NCBI RefSeq assembly: GCF_000002235.5
Contig: NW_022145610.1
Location: 129,501-193,500, forward strand
Origin: Strongylocentrotus purpuratus
Taxonomy: Eukaryota > Echinodermata > Echinoidea > Camarodonta > Strongylocentrotidae
Reading direction: 5' to 3'
Length of the DNA stretch: 64,000 nt
Under the pieces are notes generated by a model that searched no databases, was not told the origin of the DNA, and saw only the letters and a program-made list of their open reading frames with translations. Below, one piece after another: positions 10,561-44,512 of this stretch (position 1 is the first letter of the stretch; each line of letters opens with the position of its first letter). A program made the position numbers and the translations under genes.

Positions 10561-10830
10561 TTAAAAAGAGAGAGAGCGAGGGAGAGAGAGAGAGAGAGAG
10601 AGATAGAGGGAGAGAGAGAGAGAAGAAGGGAAAGAGGAGAGAAAGAGAGAGGAAGAAGAAAAGAAAAGGGAAGAAGGAGATGGGGGAGGGCCGAAAGGAG
10701 TAATTGCCCCCCCCCCCCCCCCCCCAGCAAAAAAAAAAAGAGAAGGAATTAGGCCGGAAAGTAAAAGGAAAAGAAGCGATAAGGAAAAAAAGAGGAAGAA
10801 GAAAAAAAGAATGGGGAGATCAGTTGCGAT
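10561..10830 (-). repeat. Polypurine tract (GAGA) with C run
   Basis: Nearly pure purine on the plus strand: (GA)n, then GGGAGGGCCGAAAGG, a run of about 18 C, and A(11). In reverse orientation it has the same order as the pyrimidine tract at 2440-2850 (Y tract, T run, G run), so the two may be relatives. Confidence 0.7.
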
Positions 10831-11011
10831 TAATCCCGCCAACAACGTGTGATATATCTCTGATATAACGGTAGAGCCGGGAAATTAATATCTTTGACAG
10901 TTTGTGGGGGGGGGGGGGGTATATTAGTGAGTGCTCCTTTTGCATTAACAACAGAATGAAAAACTTTTATCCTGGAGATTCTCACCATATCTACTCATTT
11001 AAAGAGTAGGC

Positions 11012-11341
11012 CTAGAGGAGTTGATATTCGTAGAGTGGATTCCTGGGCATTGTGGAATCCAAGGGACTTATAGGTGGCGGATTTCCACGCAAAGGCCCGC
11101 GCATTACTGAAGAAAATATATAAATCAATAGTAATCTAACTTTGTTAGAGATGAAAAGCTTACTGATAAGTCCCAAACTCCTTTGGCAAGAGGTGGAATA
11201 ATCACAAACTCTCATTTGAGAACATTCAATACTGAGATGTTAACAAACAATATTTATGTTCATATAGAGAGGCGATTACATGCGGCAACAATCATCCATC
11301 GCCTTCGCTTTGGAGTCTTTAGATTTTTAACAGGATCTTTC
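11012..11341 (+). mobile_element. LINE fragment with RNase H remains
   Basis: In shifting plus-strand frames it reads VEWIPGHCGIQG, VADFHAKARALLKK and then HRLRFG. These match the end of the RNase H domain and the HRLRLGH motif of I/Nimbus-type LINEs. Several frame breaks. It abuts the tail of the L2-type LINE at 11342. Confidence 0.6.
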
Positions 11342-14300
11342 TTAATAATAATAATAAAAACGTTACTTATAAAGCGCTTACCACCGAAGTCTCTAAGCGC
11401 TATACACACAAAATAGACTGATATACAATTACAACTTATACAAAACTAAAAATGCAAATAAACCTACAAATAACAATACATATGGAATACACATCAAAGT
11501 GAACAGAGATAATTAATCATCGAACGCAATTTTGAATAAATGTGTCTTGAGACTAGTTTTGAATAGGTTAATGGTTTGACAGTTTTTTACATTTAAAGGT
11601 AATTTGTTCCAAAGTTCAGCAGAAGCTTTGCGAAAGGAGCGATTACCATAAGAGAGAGTTGACACAGAAGTAGATACGAGGTTTAATTGTGAAGATGACC
11701 GTAAATTGCGTGAGGGTTTGTATTCCTCGATTAATTCTTGCAGATAAATTGGTGCCAATTCATGAATGCATTTATAAGTTAAAACTAAGATTTTGTACAT
11801 AATGCGGTACGTCACCGGCAACCAATGCAATTCGCGAAGTACTGGGGTGATGTGTTCACAAGAACGTGTGCGTGTTACAAGCCTGGCAGCAGAGTTTTGG
11901 ATTCTCTGGAGTTTTGCAATGTGCGACTCCGGAAGGCCATAAAGAAGGCTGTTGCATTGATCAATACGGCATGTAATAAATGCATGTATAAGCGTTTCGG
12001 TAGATTTTTTATCAAGAAAATTTCTAATACCACCTATCTTGTACAAGGCATATGAAGCTGAGCGACAAATATTTTTTATATAATCATCCATCCTAAGATC
12101 ATTTTCAAAGATGACACCAAGGTTACGTGCACTTTTGACAGGTTGTATCGGAACATTAGCAATTTCGACAGATGGTAAATGGGAGGACTTTCTGAATCGA
12201 GATGTTACATGTATAACCTCGGTTTTATCCTCATTTAACTTCAAATCATTAGCAGTGGACCAAGCTTTGATATCATTTATACATCTTTCAAGTTTAGTAA
12301 TAACAGAATGGTCGGAATCACGTTTCAAAACAACATAAACTTGGGTGTCATCTGCATATATCATTCGGCCTAAACCATGCGCTTCAATAATATCTTCAAG
12401 TGGTGCAGTGTACAGAGTAAATGATAAAGGGCCGATGACGGATCCCTGAGGAACACCTTCAAGTGGAACATGAGGTTTGGATAATGAGTCATTAATGACA
12501 ATAGATTGTGAACGATTCATAAAGTAGGTTTTAAACCAATTCAAGGCAGTACCTGATACACCATATCTATTACGTAAGCGATCAAGAAAAACATCATGAC
12601 TGATAGTATCGAAAGCCGCAGAATAGTCTAAAAGTATTAAAACAGCTTCATCACCTTGGTCCACAGCTAACAACAAATCATTATATACACGTAAAAGAGC
12701 AGTTTCAACGCTATGAGAAGATCTATAAGCAGATTGCATTTTACTACACAGATTGTTTGATGATAGATAGCCCTGAATTTGAGAAGCACAAGCACGTTCA
12801 ATTGTTTTAGCAAGAAACTTAAGGTTGGCAACAGGCCGATAGTTTTTCAAAATTTCACAATCCAAATTTGGTTTCTTCAAAAGAGGAGTGATTTGTGCCG
12901 ATTTCAAAACATCAGGAAATTGACCACTTTGAATAGACATGTTTATAATTTTGGTAATGACTGGTAAAAGCTCATCTAAACAGTTCTTAAGCAGCCATGT
13001 CGGCATCGGATCGAGACTACATGAAGTTGATGGAGATTTCATTATTATAACTCTGACAGTATTTTCTGATACTGGTGAGAATTCAGGAAATGAAGAATTG
13101 CATGAATCAAGCATGGATATGGAAACATCCGTTTTTGATGAATCCTTAAGAACATTTTTGATACTCCGAATTTTGTCTGTAAAAAAAGTCAGAAAAACGT
13201 TCAGCAAGTGAAAGATCAGAATCGCCAGAAGGTAACACCTTGGGTACTTTTGGTGTGCACAATTTGTTGACTTTTTGAAATAGCTGCTTTGAATTACAAC
13301 CTTCAAATTGTTTTGAATGATGGTTTTGTTTAGATTGTTTGATCATGCGATTATATTCATAACATTGGTTTTTGAAAATTTGTCTGTCAACTTCTAATTT
13401 AGAAGCAATCCAACGTCGCTCAAGGCGTCGTAAGATCCGTTTCATTTCATGTAATTTTTCATTGAACCAAGGTGCGTTAGGACGACACCTGATTGTGCGA
13501 GTTATTAAAGGTGCGTGCTTGTCTTTAAGGTCATTTAGAACAGAGTCATATTGACAAACCAAGTTGTCCAATTCAGATGCGGGAGATTTATACAGAGGTG
13601 AATTTAATATATCAGTGCGAAAGACATTAATATCAATATCGCGAAATTTACGGAAAGAGATTTTGATTTTTGCTGGTTTGGGTCGCGCAATATTCAAATT
13701 ACATATCACAGCAGAATGATCAGACGGCAAATAACTGGTAGTATTTAAATTTGAGACAAAGTTATCAGTATTTCGAGTTAGGATGAGATCAAGAGTGTGT
13801 CCATCTTTGTGGGTGGGTCCAGTTACATATTGAGTAAGTCCAGCGGCGGTTATGAGATCTGTAAAAATAGTAGCCTCCCTATCAGTCGAGTCATCTACAT
13901 GAAAGTTGAAGTCTCCGGCGATGAGAAGTAAACCAGGTACAGATGCAATATCCTCCAAGAAGGTGCCGAACTCACGAAAGAAAATCGGTGCCAAATGCTG
14001 CTTATCTTTTGTTGTTTGAGGCCGATAAAGAATGATGAGGCGAAGAGGTTTTTGAGAGTTAGATGATACAGCTAAATCAATATATTCAAAAGAATTGAAT
14101 GATTGAAGTTCGGTTTTGTGAATTTTGAAGGTAGAACGAAGAAGCACACATACACCACCACCTTCCCTTCCAATACGTGGGATGTGATGTATGTCATAAT
14201 TTGGGAGAGTTGTGATAAGATCGGCAATGGGTGGGTCATCACGATAAGTACCTGTCAACCAGGTCTCTGTGACACATAAAATGTCAAGTTCATGAGTTAA

Positions 14301-14985
14301 AACAAGTTCCGATAAAATTGGAATTTTATTCTTAATGGATCTTGCATTCCATAATGCAAAGTTAACTGTGGGTGAAGACGTGGATGCGAACGGGAGATTG
14401 GATGCGACAGGGAGATTGGGTATTTGTTTCAGTCTTCGACGTCCACCCTTTTTTCCCTGTGACTGCGACTACGTTTGGACTGTTTCTGAAATGTTCCAAT
14501 TCCCAGAGATTCGATGTGATCCATAACAAAAGGCTGCAAGGCATATTGTGAACAAATAGCCTGTGGGGTACATTTTAATTTTAAAAGTTCATCACGGTGA
14601 TAGGAAATAGGAGTTAAGTAGGTTGATCGATGCTCATTTTCAGTCTGGGGACCAGGATTAGGATTGATATCACCAGATATCAATAATTGCAGTTGGAAAG
14701 TTGATGATGAGTTAGAATAATAGGGAACACGTTGAGACAAATATTTCTGATGATGAAGATGTTTTCCAAATGATTCACTCGTTTTTACATAAATTAAAGT
14801 GGTAGTCTCAACATTAGATGAATCACCACAGGGAACACCTCCACTTAGAAAAAAGAGGAGGAATAGCAAGATAAGTGGTTCCATTGTTCTAGTAGCAGAA
14901 TGTGCAACTCCCTTGTGAATTTGGACATAAAAGTTCAAAAGGTCAAGCTGACCGCACAGGAGGAATGAAGATTCAACAGTGAAAT
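11342..14985 (-). mobile_element. L2/CR1-type LINE, nearly full length
   Basis: On the minus strand: a short leader, then coding sequence with a signal-like N-terminus, a 2A-like motif, an apurinic endonuclease, a reverse transcriptase with YADD, the family's typical LHWLPVxYRI C-terminus, a 3' UTR of about 170 bp and an (ATT)n tail at 11342-11358. The exact 5' edge is uncertain (14940-15000). It sits between two LINE fragments of the opposite orientation. The reading frame is broken only at two homopolymer runs, so the copy is young or the breaks are sequencing errors. Confidence 0.88.
11513..14884 (-). pseudogene. LINE endonuclease/reverse transcriptase, two frame breaks
   Basis: The start is ATG at 14884 (MEPLILLFLLFFLSGG, a hydrophobic signal-like segment). 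About 65 residues later comes LISGDINPNPGP (14648-14677), resembling 2A ribosome-skipping sites although Asn replaces the usual Glu. The first frame change falls at the A6 run 14449-14454. The endonuclease follows, with FALWNARS, ETWL, GGGVCVLL, AGDFNFH and YLPSDHSAV. The second change falls at the T7 run 13181-13187. The reverse transcriptase then runs with LDYSAAFDTISHD, EGVPQGSVIGPLSF and MIYADDTQVY, and ends in HLFKIAFDD. Frames and motifs are seen; the L2/CR1 placement is by resemblance. Confidence 0.87.
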
Positions 14986-15039
14986 TGAAGACTGCCAGCC
15001 TCCATAGGTAATGACAGATTTATTGATGAAGCAGTAGAA

Positions 15040-15381
15040 TGTGAGATGACTGTGCTAGCACATTGCACAGGATTAGGTTAGGTATTCATCCCACTGGTTT
15101 TTGTAATAGATGCAATGAAATAGAGACGGTAAAACACTTTTTAGTATTATATTGTCCTAACTATACTAGAAAGGTCAATGTTTTTAACAGAAACAAAGGA
15201 ATCCGACCGGACAAAATTGACGAAGTCCGGTACACCAGGGAGGTGAGACTTTAACTCACATGCCCTGGGTACACAAACAAAAGGCTGAAGTTTTATGGCT
15301 TGTTCCCGGAACGAAACGGTTTCCTATATCAGGAAGTAGCCTCCCTTGTATACAGAGAAGTTAGAAAACAATGAATAGCGA
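15040..15381 (+). mobile_element. LINE C-terminal fragment (post-RNase H Cys/His region)
   Basis: The plus strand reads LHRIRLGIHPTGFCNRC, then ETVKHFL and CPNYTRK, the CCHC-like block that ends I/Nimbus-type LINE proteins. After a stop it continues LKFYGLFPERNGF. It overlaps in content with the end of 11012-11341 (both carry HRxRxG), so it is a second diverged fragment rather than the far half of the same one. Confidence 0.65.
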
Positions 15382-15389
15382 AACGCAAT

Positions 15390-16284
15390 ACAATATCAGT
15401 TCAGTTCAGTTCATATTATTTCTTCTTTCACAAACATTTGTACATAGAATTTCAAATAAAGTAATTGGAACAGCAGATTATCAATATAACAAACATAATT
15501 TGAAGCACAAAAGTAACGTTCAATATACAAATCTTGTTATTAACTAAAGAAATCCTATAAACAAGTTACTTATGTAAGATCATGTTCTGTACATGAAAGA
15601 AAGAGGAGACCTTATAGAAGCTGGGCTTGTTAGAGCAAGGTCCCCCGAACAGAATATAATACCTGAATGCTTTAATTTCTTTGAAGAAGAAAAAATAGAA
15701 GCAATTACGCATGGAAAATATTTACAAAAGAGATAGATTGATGTATTATATGAAAAAGAGAAAATGGGAAGATATGGAGAGCGAAAGCGAAAAGCAGAGC
15801 AAAACAACAACAACAGAGACAAGTTGAGAAGGAAGAAAGTTATATGTAGGAGAAACGGTGATGGGGAAGAAAAAGAAGAGAAAGATAGAGAGAGAAAAAA
15901 AATAAGTACAATAGAGCAAGACAGAACAAAATGAGTTTGCTAATAAATGAAGAAATGTTGGTAAGGTAAGGGCCAGCCTGGAAAAGAGGGGGAGGAGGAG
16001 ACAATGAAGCAAGAAAAAGAAAATTACATACTATATCATCATTATGTCATTATCATAAGTGGCCCTATACGCTTAACAGCACTCAGTAAAAATGTGGAAC
16101 AATAATAAAAATGAATAGAATAAAATAATAATGTAACAATCCCAACATGAATATTCAAAATGTCAAGAGTTCAATTGAGTAATGTGATGTACTGTCAGAA
16201 CTACGTATTTTTATACTTTAAAAATTCCTTAATGTTGGACAAGCCCGCATGATGTAGTGTATATAAATGTACATATATGAATAC

Positions 16285-16290
<6 letters not shown>
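15390..16290 (-). repeat. Probable repeat tail (GTTCA)n and purine-rich sequence
   Basis: (GTTCA)3 at 15400-15416 looks like the 3' tail of a minus-strand retroelement. The following 600 bp is A/G-rich with no coding signal. The family is not identified. Confidence 0.35.

Positions 16291-16321
<31 letters not shown>
16289..16321. repeat. (TA)n microsatellite
   Basis: About 16 uninterrupted TA units just ahead of the hammerhead unit; shorter TA/CA runs are at 16555-16595. Confidence 0.95.
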
Positions 16322-16323
<2 letters not shown>

Positions 16324-16382
16324 ATGACCTTTCCCCTTATCCTTAAACCACTTAATTCCACTATTACATTATTGCGTTCACC

Positions 16383-16537
16383 CTTACTTGGGTATTTTTG
16401 TGTCTCTTTTGTATTCTTGCCTGACTGCATGAGTGTTTTTAACTTTGCCATGTATAATGTATTTAGTCACTGATGAGCCTTCCAGCGAAACAGTCTGTAT
16501 AACTCTTACCAATAAATTTTAACCTTCCAACTCCTAT
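16383..16537 (+). ncRNA. Third hammerhead unit, weaker stems
   Basis: Same lead-in, core and trailer as 600-755. The motif is 16465-16504: CTGATGA (16470-16476) and GAAA are intact and stem III is identical. Stem I has one C-A mismatch and stem II one C-A mismatch. Some activity is possible but less likely. It lies about 360 bp upstream of DDAH exon 1a, outside blocks A and B. Confidence 0.6.
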
Positions 16538-16895
16538 ATTTATATCTGTAAACATATATATAAACATATAAACACACACACATATATATATATATGGTCA
16601 CAGAACTCAAACAATAATGATATAGGTAGGCCTACTGTTGTCACATCAGCACCGGTGCAGGTGGCCGGTCAATGTACTACGCGCGTGATATACATCACAT
16701 GATAATACACGCCTGCGATATATAGTCATGTACATTATGTACGGTACCGATAACCATATATATTGTAGACCTGCACGGACAAATAGGGCGGTAATAAAGA
16801 ACTTGTCTCTCCCTCACTCGACCGTGTTTTACGTTGTATTTATAATCAGCACACATTATATATCTTTTCTCACTTCTTCACAACAAGCGGCCACT

Positions 16896-38361
<21,466 letters not shown>

Positions 38362-38951
38362 GCATGAAACTCCAGTCAAGAAGAAAGAATATTCATGTCA
38401 TTTCATGCTGTAAAGAAAAATGCAATTCCTGTCATGGGGAAAACAAAACAACTTTCATAATATTTTGCTGCAGTAGGCAGTTTATTTCATTGTAGATATT
38501 GCATAGAAAGTCATTTTGCAGTTTTAATGTACCAATAACAGGTAAATCATGCAGTACTTAGTTTATTCATTTGTCCTTGAAATGTTTATTTGTTTAATAG
38601 CTAGGTCATGTATTTTTTTTTCTTCATATGAGGCAGTCATTTTTTATTGTGGATTTGGAATTGAATAATGTTTCCAAAACTGTTTAAACATGCCAATACA
38701 TGTTTCAGCATATTGCTTTGATAATTGTTGCTTTCAAATCTTGATATAGCATGAACTTATAATATTATCACTTGACCCACACCATTGATACATGTCTATG
38801 TAGATACAGTAAAGTAAAATAAAGTTAGCAGATTCATGGCAGTATATAGAGGGAGCCTTTTATTATACATCAAATTTAGACTTGAGCCAATATGAATCAA
38901 CGTCAGTCAAGGGAAAGTGAATTAGTATACAAATAATGAATGCTTATGAGT
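38362..38951 (+). other. DDAH 3' UTR and downstream
   Basis: AT-rich with no open frame. AATAAA occurs at about 38818-38823, some 460 bp past the stop, a plausible polyadenylation signal. Longer forms ending near AATAAA at about 40088 are also possible. Confidence 0.5.
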
Positions 38952-39068
38952 TCAATAGTGCAAATATTTTCATGAGTTGAAAGATTAACGTTCTATTCAA
39001 CGAGGCGTCAGCCGAGTTCAATAGAATTAATGTTAATCTTTAAACGAATGAAAATATTCGCCCTATTG
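38952..39068. repeat. 117-bp palindrome, AACGAGGCGTCAGCCGAGTT centre
   Basis: The two arms (each from TCAATAG to the centre) are imperfect reverse complements. The GAGGCG..GCCGAG centre is typical of palindromic foldback elements. Confidence 0.75.
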
Positions 39069-39095
39069 AACGAATGAAAAACATTCATTTTTTTT

Positions 39096-39384
39096 TATAC
39101 AACATTGAAGTAGATCTAATATAACGTTAATCTTTCAACAAATTTTGCTTTGCTCCATTAAAGATGAATTAAAGTTGTAGTCAGGCCTTCTTGATAACAT
39201 TCAGATTGCCTTCACGTACGCGCAGGGCAGAGAGGTACGCAGTCTGCAGACTGCATTTTACCAAAAATGCACGCTCGTGGAATAGTACCAAAAATCCACG
39301 CCTGTGCAATAGTTTATCTGTGGAATATCATGTGACCAACAATCCTCCAATCAAATGACAAGGATCTACTTAGGTGTTGTATAA
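39096..39384. mobile_element. Small inverted-repeat element (TATACAACA ends)
   Basis: The left end TATACAACATTGAAGTAGAT pairs with the right end GATCTACTTAGGTGTTGTATA. About 289 bp, no coding capacity. Target duplication probably TA. Confidence 0.7.
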
Positions 39385-41719
39385 TAGGTAATATCTCTCC
39401 TACTAAAGAAATAACAAACTGAAGTCTTTTATGTATGCTGGTGCTACACTGAGAATCTGCCATGACCCAGTGAAACTACTTTCATTTATGCCTGGTTTGC
39501 AATTAATATATTACAATATTAATTAATTTCTGTGACAATCCTGAACTACTTTAGTACTTTGTGATTATAAAAGGAGCGTAATGAAGGTAATATTCTGCAT
39601 GAATCATTTTTACAGTTGTAAAACACTGTGTACACATAGATACAGGAATGCATATTGCATATTGACTGAATTCTAGTAAATTTGGAACTATGATATGCAA
39701 TATTTATAAGGTATAACTAGGAGTAGCTCTGCAATAGATTCAGACACAACTTACCAGCTTGTATATGAAATGTTAGCACACATGTAGGGAAATGAAGGAG
39801 ATTTTATCTTAAATTGATCTGCAGCCTTGCATCCATATATATATACTTTTGTTGTGACTGTTAGTTTTACTTCTTTTCTATTTCGATACTTCAAGTAGAT
39901 TTCTGAATCACTTGATTCATTATTTACTTGTATCTGAAACAGCTTGGAACATAATTATTTCAAATATTTCTGGTGTTATTTGGCACTCCCGTTTTGTTAG
40001 TAGTAATTAATAATTTCAAATTTAGAAAATATTTCTAACATCTATTGCGTGCAATAAGTATGAAAGTGTACTTGATGTGAAATACAAATAAATGATTATT
40101 TACATGTACATGTATATAAACCATGTATTTTGGGGTCTTCTACACTCCACCCCTAACATCATATGTACTTCCTAGTAGGTTACATAAGACATGGATAGAA
40201 CATTTTATACAAACTTGAAAGTAACAAAACTGTGAAAATGCAATTTGTATGCTGTAATTTGAACTTGGTATATGTGGTGTGTGTGATGGTGTTTTTTAGA
40301 ATCTAGAAAGATATGTGCAACAGCAAACCAATTTAAAAGCAACTTCCTAAAAAAGAGGAACATTCTGACTGCTAGAAAGATGACTGCTAAACATGCTGTG
40401 ATGGGTATTCAATCACCTCTGTTATTCATATGTTTGCACTTGTACATTTTGAGCTGCTAAATCAAATACTATGTGGGTTACATTAGAGAGATGGTCTTTA
40501 ATTTGCAGAAACATATTAAGCAAGTTTGATTTCTGCATTAAGAGGTAGTTGTGCTCACTCCTTTCATGAATATTGTAATTGTAATTAAATGGTAGTGCCA
40601 TATATGATAGTAACATTGCTGGTACATTTACATGTGCAATCTTGAAAAGATTCATTTACACAATCATGGTATTAATGTTTTGATATTATACACCATATGA
40701 TAACAATCAACATAAAGCACTCTTGTATGATCTGAAGCAGATATAATGGCCCTCAGTCATATCTGTATGCTCCACTTCATGTAGAATCCTTTATTGAGTA
40801 GTGGTAGTCTGTATTTTGTAATCTTATAGCAAAGATTTGCACCAATTCACATTCATGTAGCCTAATAATGCAATTTCCAAGATATTTTTTTGAAGTGTAT
40901 AGAAAGAATATTGATATCAACAATTGCTTGTAAATTTTATGGTGATTCAGACTGCTTTATCATCATCTTCCATTTGACAACTTTCATCATTTATTAGATT
41001 ATAATATTGTATGTACTCCTTTTTGGAAATGCTAATCCTTCAGTCTCCCCCAAACAAATGATTGTAGATGCATTCAACATCGTAGAATTACAATAATATA
41101 TCAAGGTTAGCAATCACTTGTTATCATAATATGCATACTATTTGAATCCATAATGACAATGTACTCTTATGATGCAATAATTGACACAACTAGACAAGCA
41201 TAAGCTAGCAAAATATATTTCATTTGAAAAAGTGGATTAAAGTGGTATTTTTACAAAGTGTACAAGTAGTTTTTGTAACGACTATTAATGACTATATAAT
41301 CTAATTTTAGCAGGTTAATTCTTGATTGGGTGTGGTTTCAAACAGAATTGCCAATATTTGTGATTAATTAAAAATTTCATATTGTCAACATAATATCTGT
41401 TTTGTTTTTTGTTATGTATATATATATATATATATATTTCATTTCTGCTATGAGGGAAAGTTTGCTCCAAGAATGACTTGCTTTATATAAGGTAGTCAAG
41501 TCAAGAAAGCAGAGTCATAAAATATTGGGAATAATTACACGATGCTTAAAGGAAAGTCTCTGAGACAGCTTGGCAATCTGCTTAAAGTTTGTGATTCAAT
41601 TTCCTCACTTTTCTTTGATAATACACTATACATTGGAAAGAAAATTATTTCCTAATTCAATTTATATTTGATGTTTTTTAAATAGTTGCATGTTGATAGT
41701 CTAACTCCTTTTCTATTAT
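39385..41719. other. Intergenic, nothing recognised
   Basis: AT-rich, no exon or repeat family seen except a (TA)n run at about 41416-41437. Confidence 0.5.
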
Positions 41720-42154
41720 AGATAAAGACCAGTTATGGTCATGCGATTGCATTGTGAAAGAAACGTTGTGGAATCGATCAGAAAAGGTTGATCATCTAGC
41801 ATATAAGTATTGGTGTGTACTGCAAGGTTCTAGAATCATCAAAATGATAAGAAATTTGGCCCAGTCTTTGTAAAGTTACAAGCACTGTACACAGAAAGAT
41901 GTATATGGGCCACGCACACGTGTGTTTATCTCTCACACACCAATAGATAAACTAATTTACCAAATATATCAATTAGTAGGCGGTTTCCTACCAATAGATA
42001 AACTAATTTACCAAATATATCAATTAGTAGGCGGTTTCCCGGCAAATTTTTTATCATTGTGTATTAGTCAAAACGTATTCTTTCACATAATTGGTAATAA
42101 GAGCTTCCAATTCATTTTTTGAAATTGGGGCGTTTCCAATACTGGTCTTTACCT
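41720..42154. mobile_element. TTAA MITE family 2, reversed copy with internal duplication
   Basis: Flanked by TTAT (41716-41719, 42155-42158), with ends AGATAAAGACCAGT and ACTGGTCTTTACCT. A 51-bp unit is tandemly doubled inside (41940-41990, 41991-42041), which makes it longer (435 bp) than its relatives. Confidence 0.82.
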
Positions 42155-42158
42155 TTAT

Positions 42159-44208
42159 TGACTTGAGGATAAAGAGCAAAATGTTACCATCTCAAAATAC
42201 ACAAAGCAGTTGATGAATAGTGAGGGAAATGACATCACACACTTGAGATCAATTTGCCAATTATTATTTCATTGAACTTTCTTATAAGTTATCCAAGTTT
42301 CCTTTTTTTAATATTTATGTATGTAACATTTCAAAATCTTCCTATAAGTTTTTTTTTTCTCTGTTAATCCAAAGAATAACTCCCATTGTCTTTGGAAAAG
42401 ATTATAAATTGTAAGAAGGAAAATTGAAAAATTAATAATTTTCTTTATAAACTCAAGGTTTTGTCAAGTCTAAAAAAATCTTTTTTGTTTAAACTTGCTT
42501 GGTGCAACATCCATGGTTGGCACGATTTAAATAACCTTGGGTGCTAAATCACAGATTTTCTATTTGTAACTGACTTGATTTTCATCTTATTAAATGAATA
42601 ATTGTTATAACTTTCAGGGATGTTCTTTCTTACCTTCTCGGATACATTAATACTTTCACTAGACTGACAAACTGTTGAAATAAAAGTAAATCTCATTGCT
42701 GAATTTATGAACATTAATAACCACTCAATTTGTGGGAGAAGTTGGGGAAATTGATGAGAGTCTTCATATGTCATTTGCCTTTAGAAGTCCAAAGAAATTC
42801 AACATGTGGCATCCTTCAAGGTGTCCAAACTATAACACTGTGCAGTGTAATATGCAGCCCCTACACCCTAAAGCCTCGTGCAGATACTATATGCTCTGAT
42901 GAACCACTATGGAGTATTTGTAATGATGTATTCACATATTTCCATCATTATCATATAAAACAGAACCCAGTGAATATGCCAATAAGGATCTTTGTTGCAC
43001 AGAGTCTCCATTCACTTACACGCTTTATATCTGAATGAGCCCTCACTGTACTTGAACAATGGGGAGATGACCTCACCCCACACATCACATCACATTACAC
43101 CACATTTCATGACGCACTACACTCTGACTTTGTTCTTTCAAATCTTGCACATCTTTTGACATCAAGCTCTCAATATTTAGACATTCTTTGACCTTTCCTG
43201 AACTCTCATCAACCCCTCATTAAAGAGTCCATCTCTATGTTTCTGTACAAATCAAAAGGGAGAATTAGTATATTGGTCACTTGTATTTTTAAGCTTTCAT
43301 TATCATCAGTTTATAGCTGAACAATCATTAAAAAAAATCAAAATGGCAGAATTGGAAAAGAAAAATTTGAAATTGAAAAAAATGAGATGCGTAATAAATG
43401 ATATTCACAAAACAGAATACAAGATATATAAAAAGCTTTCACAGAATTTCTTATGAAGAAAATGTTTACAAGGATATGAGGAACCTTTTCCACACAAAAA
43501 ATAAAACTTAAGAGACTTTTTATTAAACTATTTAGCTATAAGTGCTTGTGAAATAGGCACGCACAGATGCCTAGAATACACATGTACAATTATTATTTTT
43601 TATCAAAATCAACCTAACTTTGTTCGCACATTCCTGCAAAGTACAGGATGAACTGCAGACATGTACTATTATGCACAGATTTGCATACAGTTTGTCATAT
43701 TAAAGAATACAATCAAATTTTCACATGATTCTGGCCGTCTGTGCAACATTGTGCAGCAATCAGTTGAAGATGATTTCATTGAATGGTTTTCAACCCAAGG
43801 TATCTTGGGTTTCGTTTTATCAAGGCTAAAGGTAAATAAGTGTAAAACAAATTAATGAAATCACTAACATGCTGAACAACATCAGAATATTCAAAGCATG
43901 AATCTTACTTCATTTTTTCAAGAATGAGTTAAAATTAGTGTAAGGTCTATATTTTACGTGCATAAATTGCAAATCATTATTTCTAAAAGATAATTGCACT
44001 TTCCCTATAGTGTAAGGCACACATTATACTTTTTAATGATAAAAATATGCTTTTGAAAAATTTGATGTGATTTCATATAACATATAAATGTCTATGGCAA
44101 ACAAACTAGGTGTGATCCTACAACTATAAGAGCCCATCATGGACTTCAGATGATTAAACAGTTTTCAATTGCATGCCCTTAGAACCTTTGTTCACCTATT
44201 ATCACTTA
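42159..44208. other. Intergenic, nothing recognised
   Basis: No exon with splice support and no known repeat family; scattered A and T runs only. Confidence 0.5.
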
Positions 44209-44512
44209 TTGTTGAGGTGTGGCGATCTAGTGGATAAGTCACCTGACTGCAGATTACAAGGTACAGGGTTCGGGGCCGCCGCCGCCGCAGCCGCAGCACT
44301 AATGTCCTTTGGCAAGACATTAATCTACATTTGCCACTCTCGGTAGGACTGAAATGTTCCCCAGGGAGTGGGGAATGTGCATACATTGTGTGCGGGTAAG
44401 CCTGGATCCTATGACCAGGGTAAAAAATATATCTGGACTGGAAAGCACTTTGACACAACATTGATGTATAATGCCCTATATAAAAGCTGAATATTATTAT
44501 TATTATTAACCT
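44209..44512 (+). mobile_element. tRNA-derived SINE with GCC triplets in its B box
   Basis: A-box-like GTGGCGATCTAGTGGATAAG at about 44219, then a B-box start GGGTTCG whose second half is replaced by (GCC)n/GCAGCC triplets (44274-44299). The body includes CATTGTGTGCGGGTAAG, shared with 4405-5145, and the tail has CCCTATATAAAAGCTG and (ATT)n. A second SINE family or subfamily with the same LINE-type tail. Confidence 0.7.

Noticed and set aside
42730-43038. Open frame of 102 codons
   Set aside because: No splice signals, domain or composition support; likely chance.
44270-44300. GC-rich patch as a CpG promoter
   Set aside because: It is a short triplet run inside a SINE.
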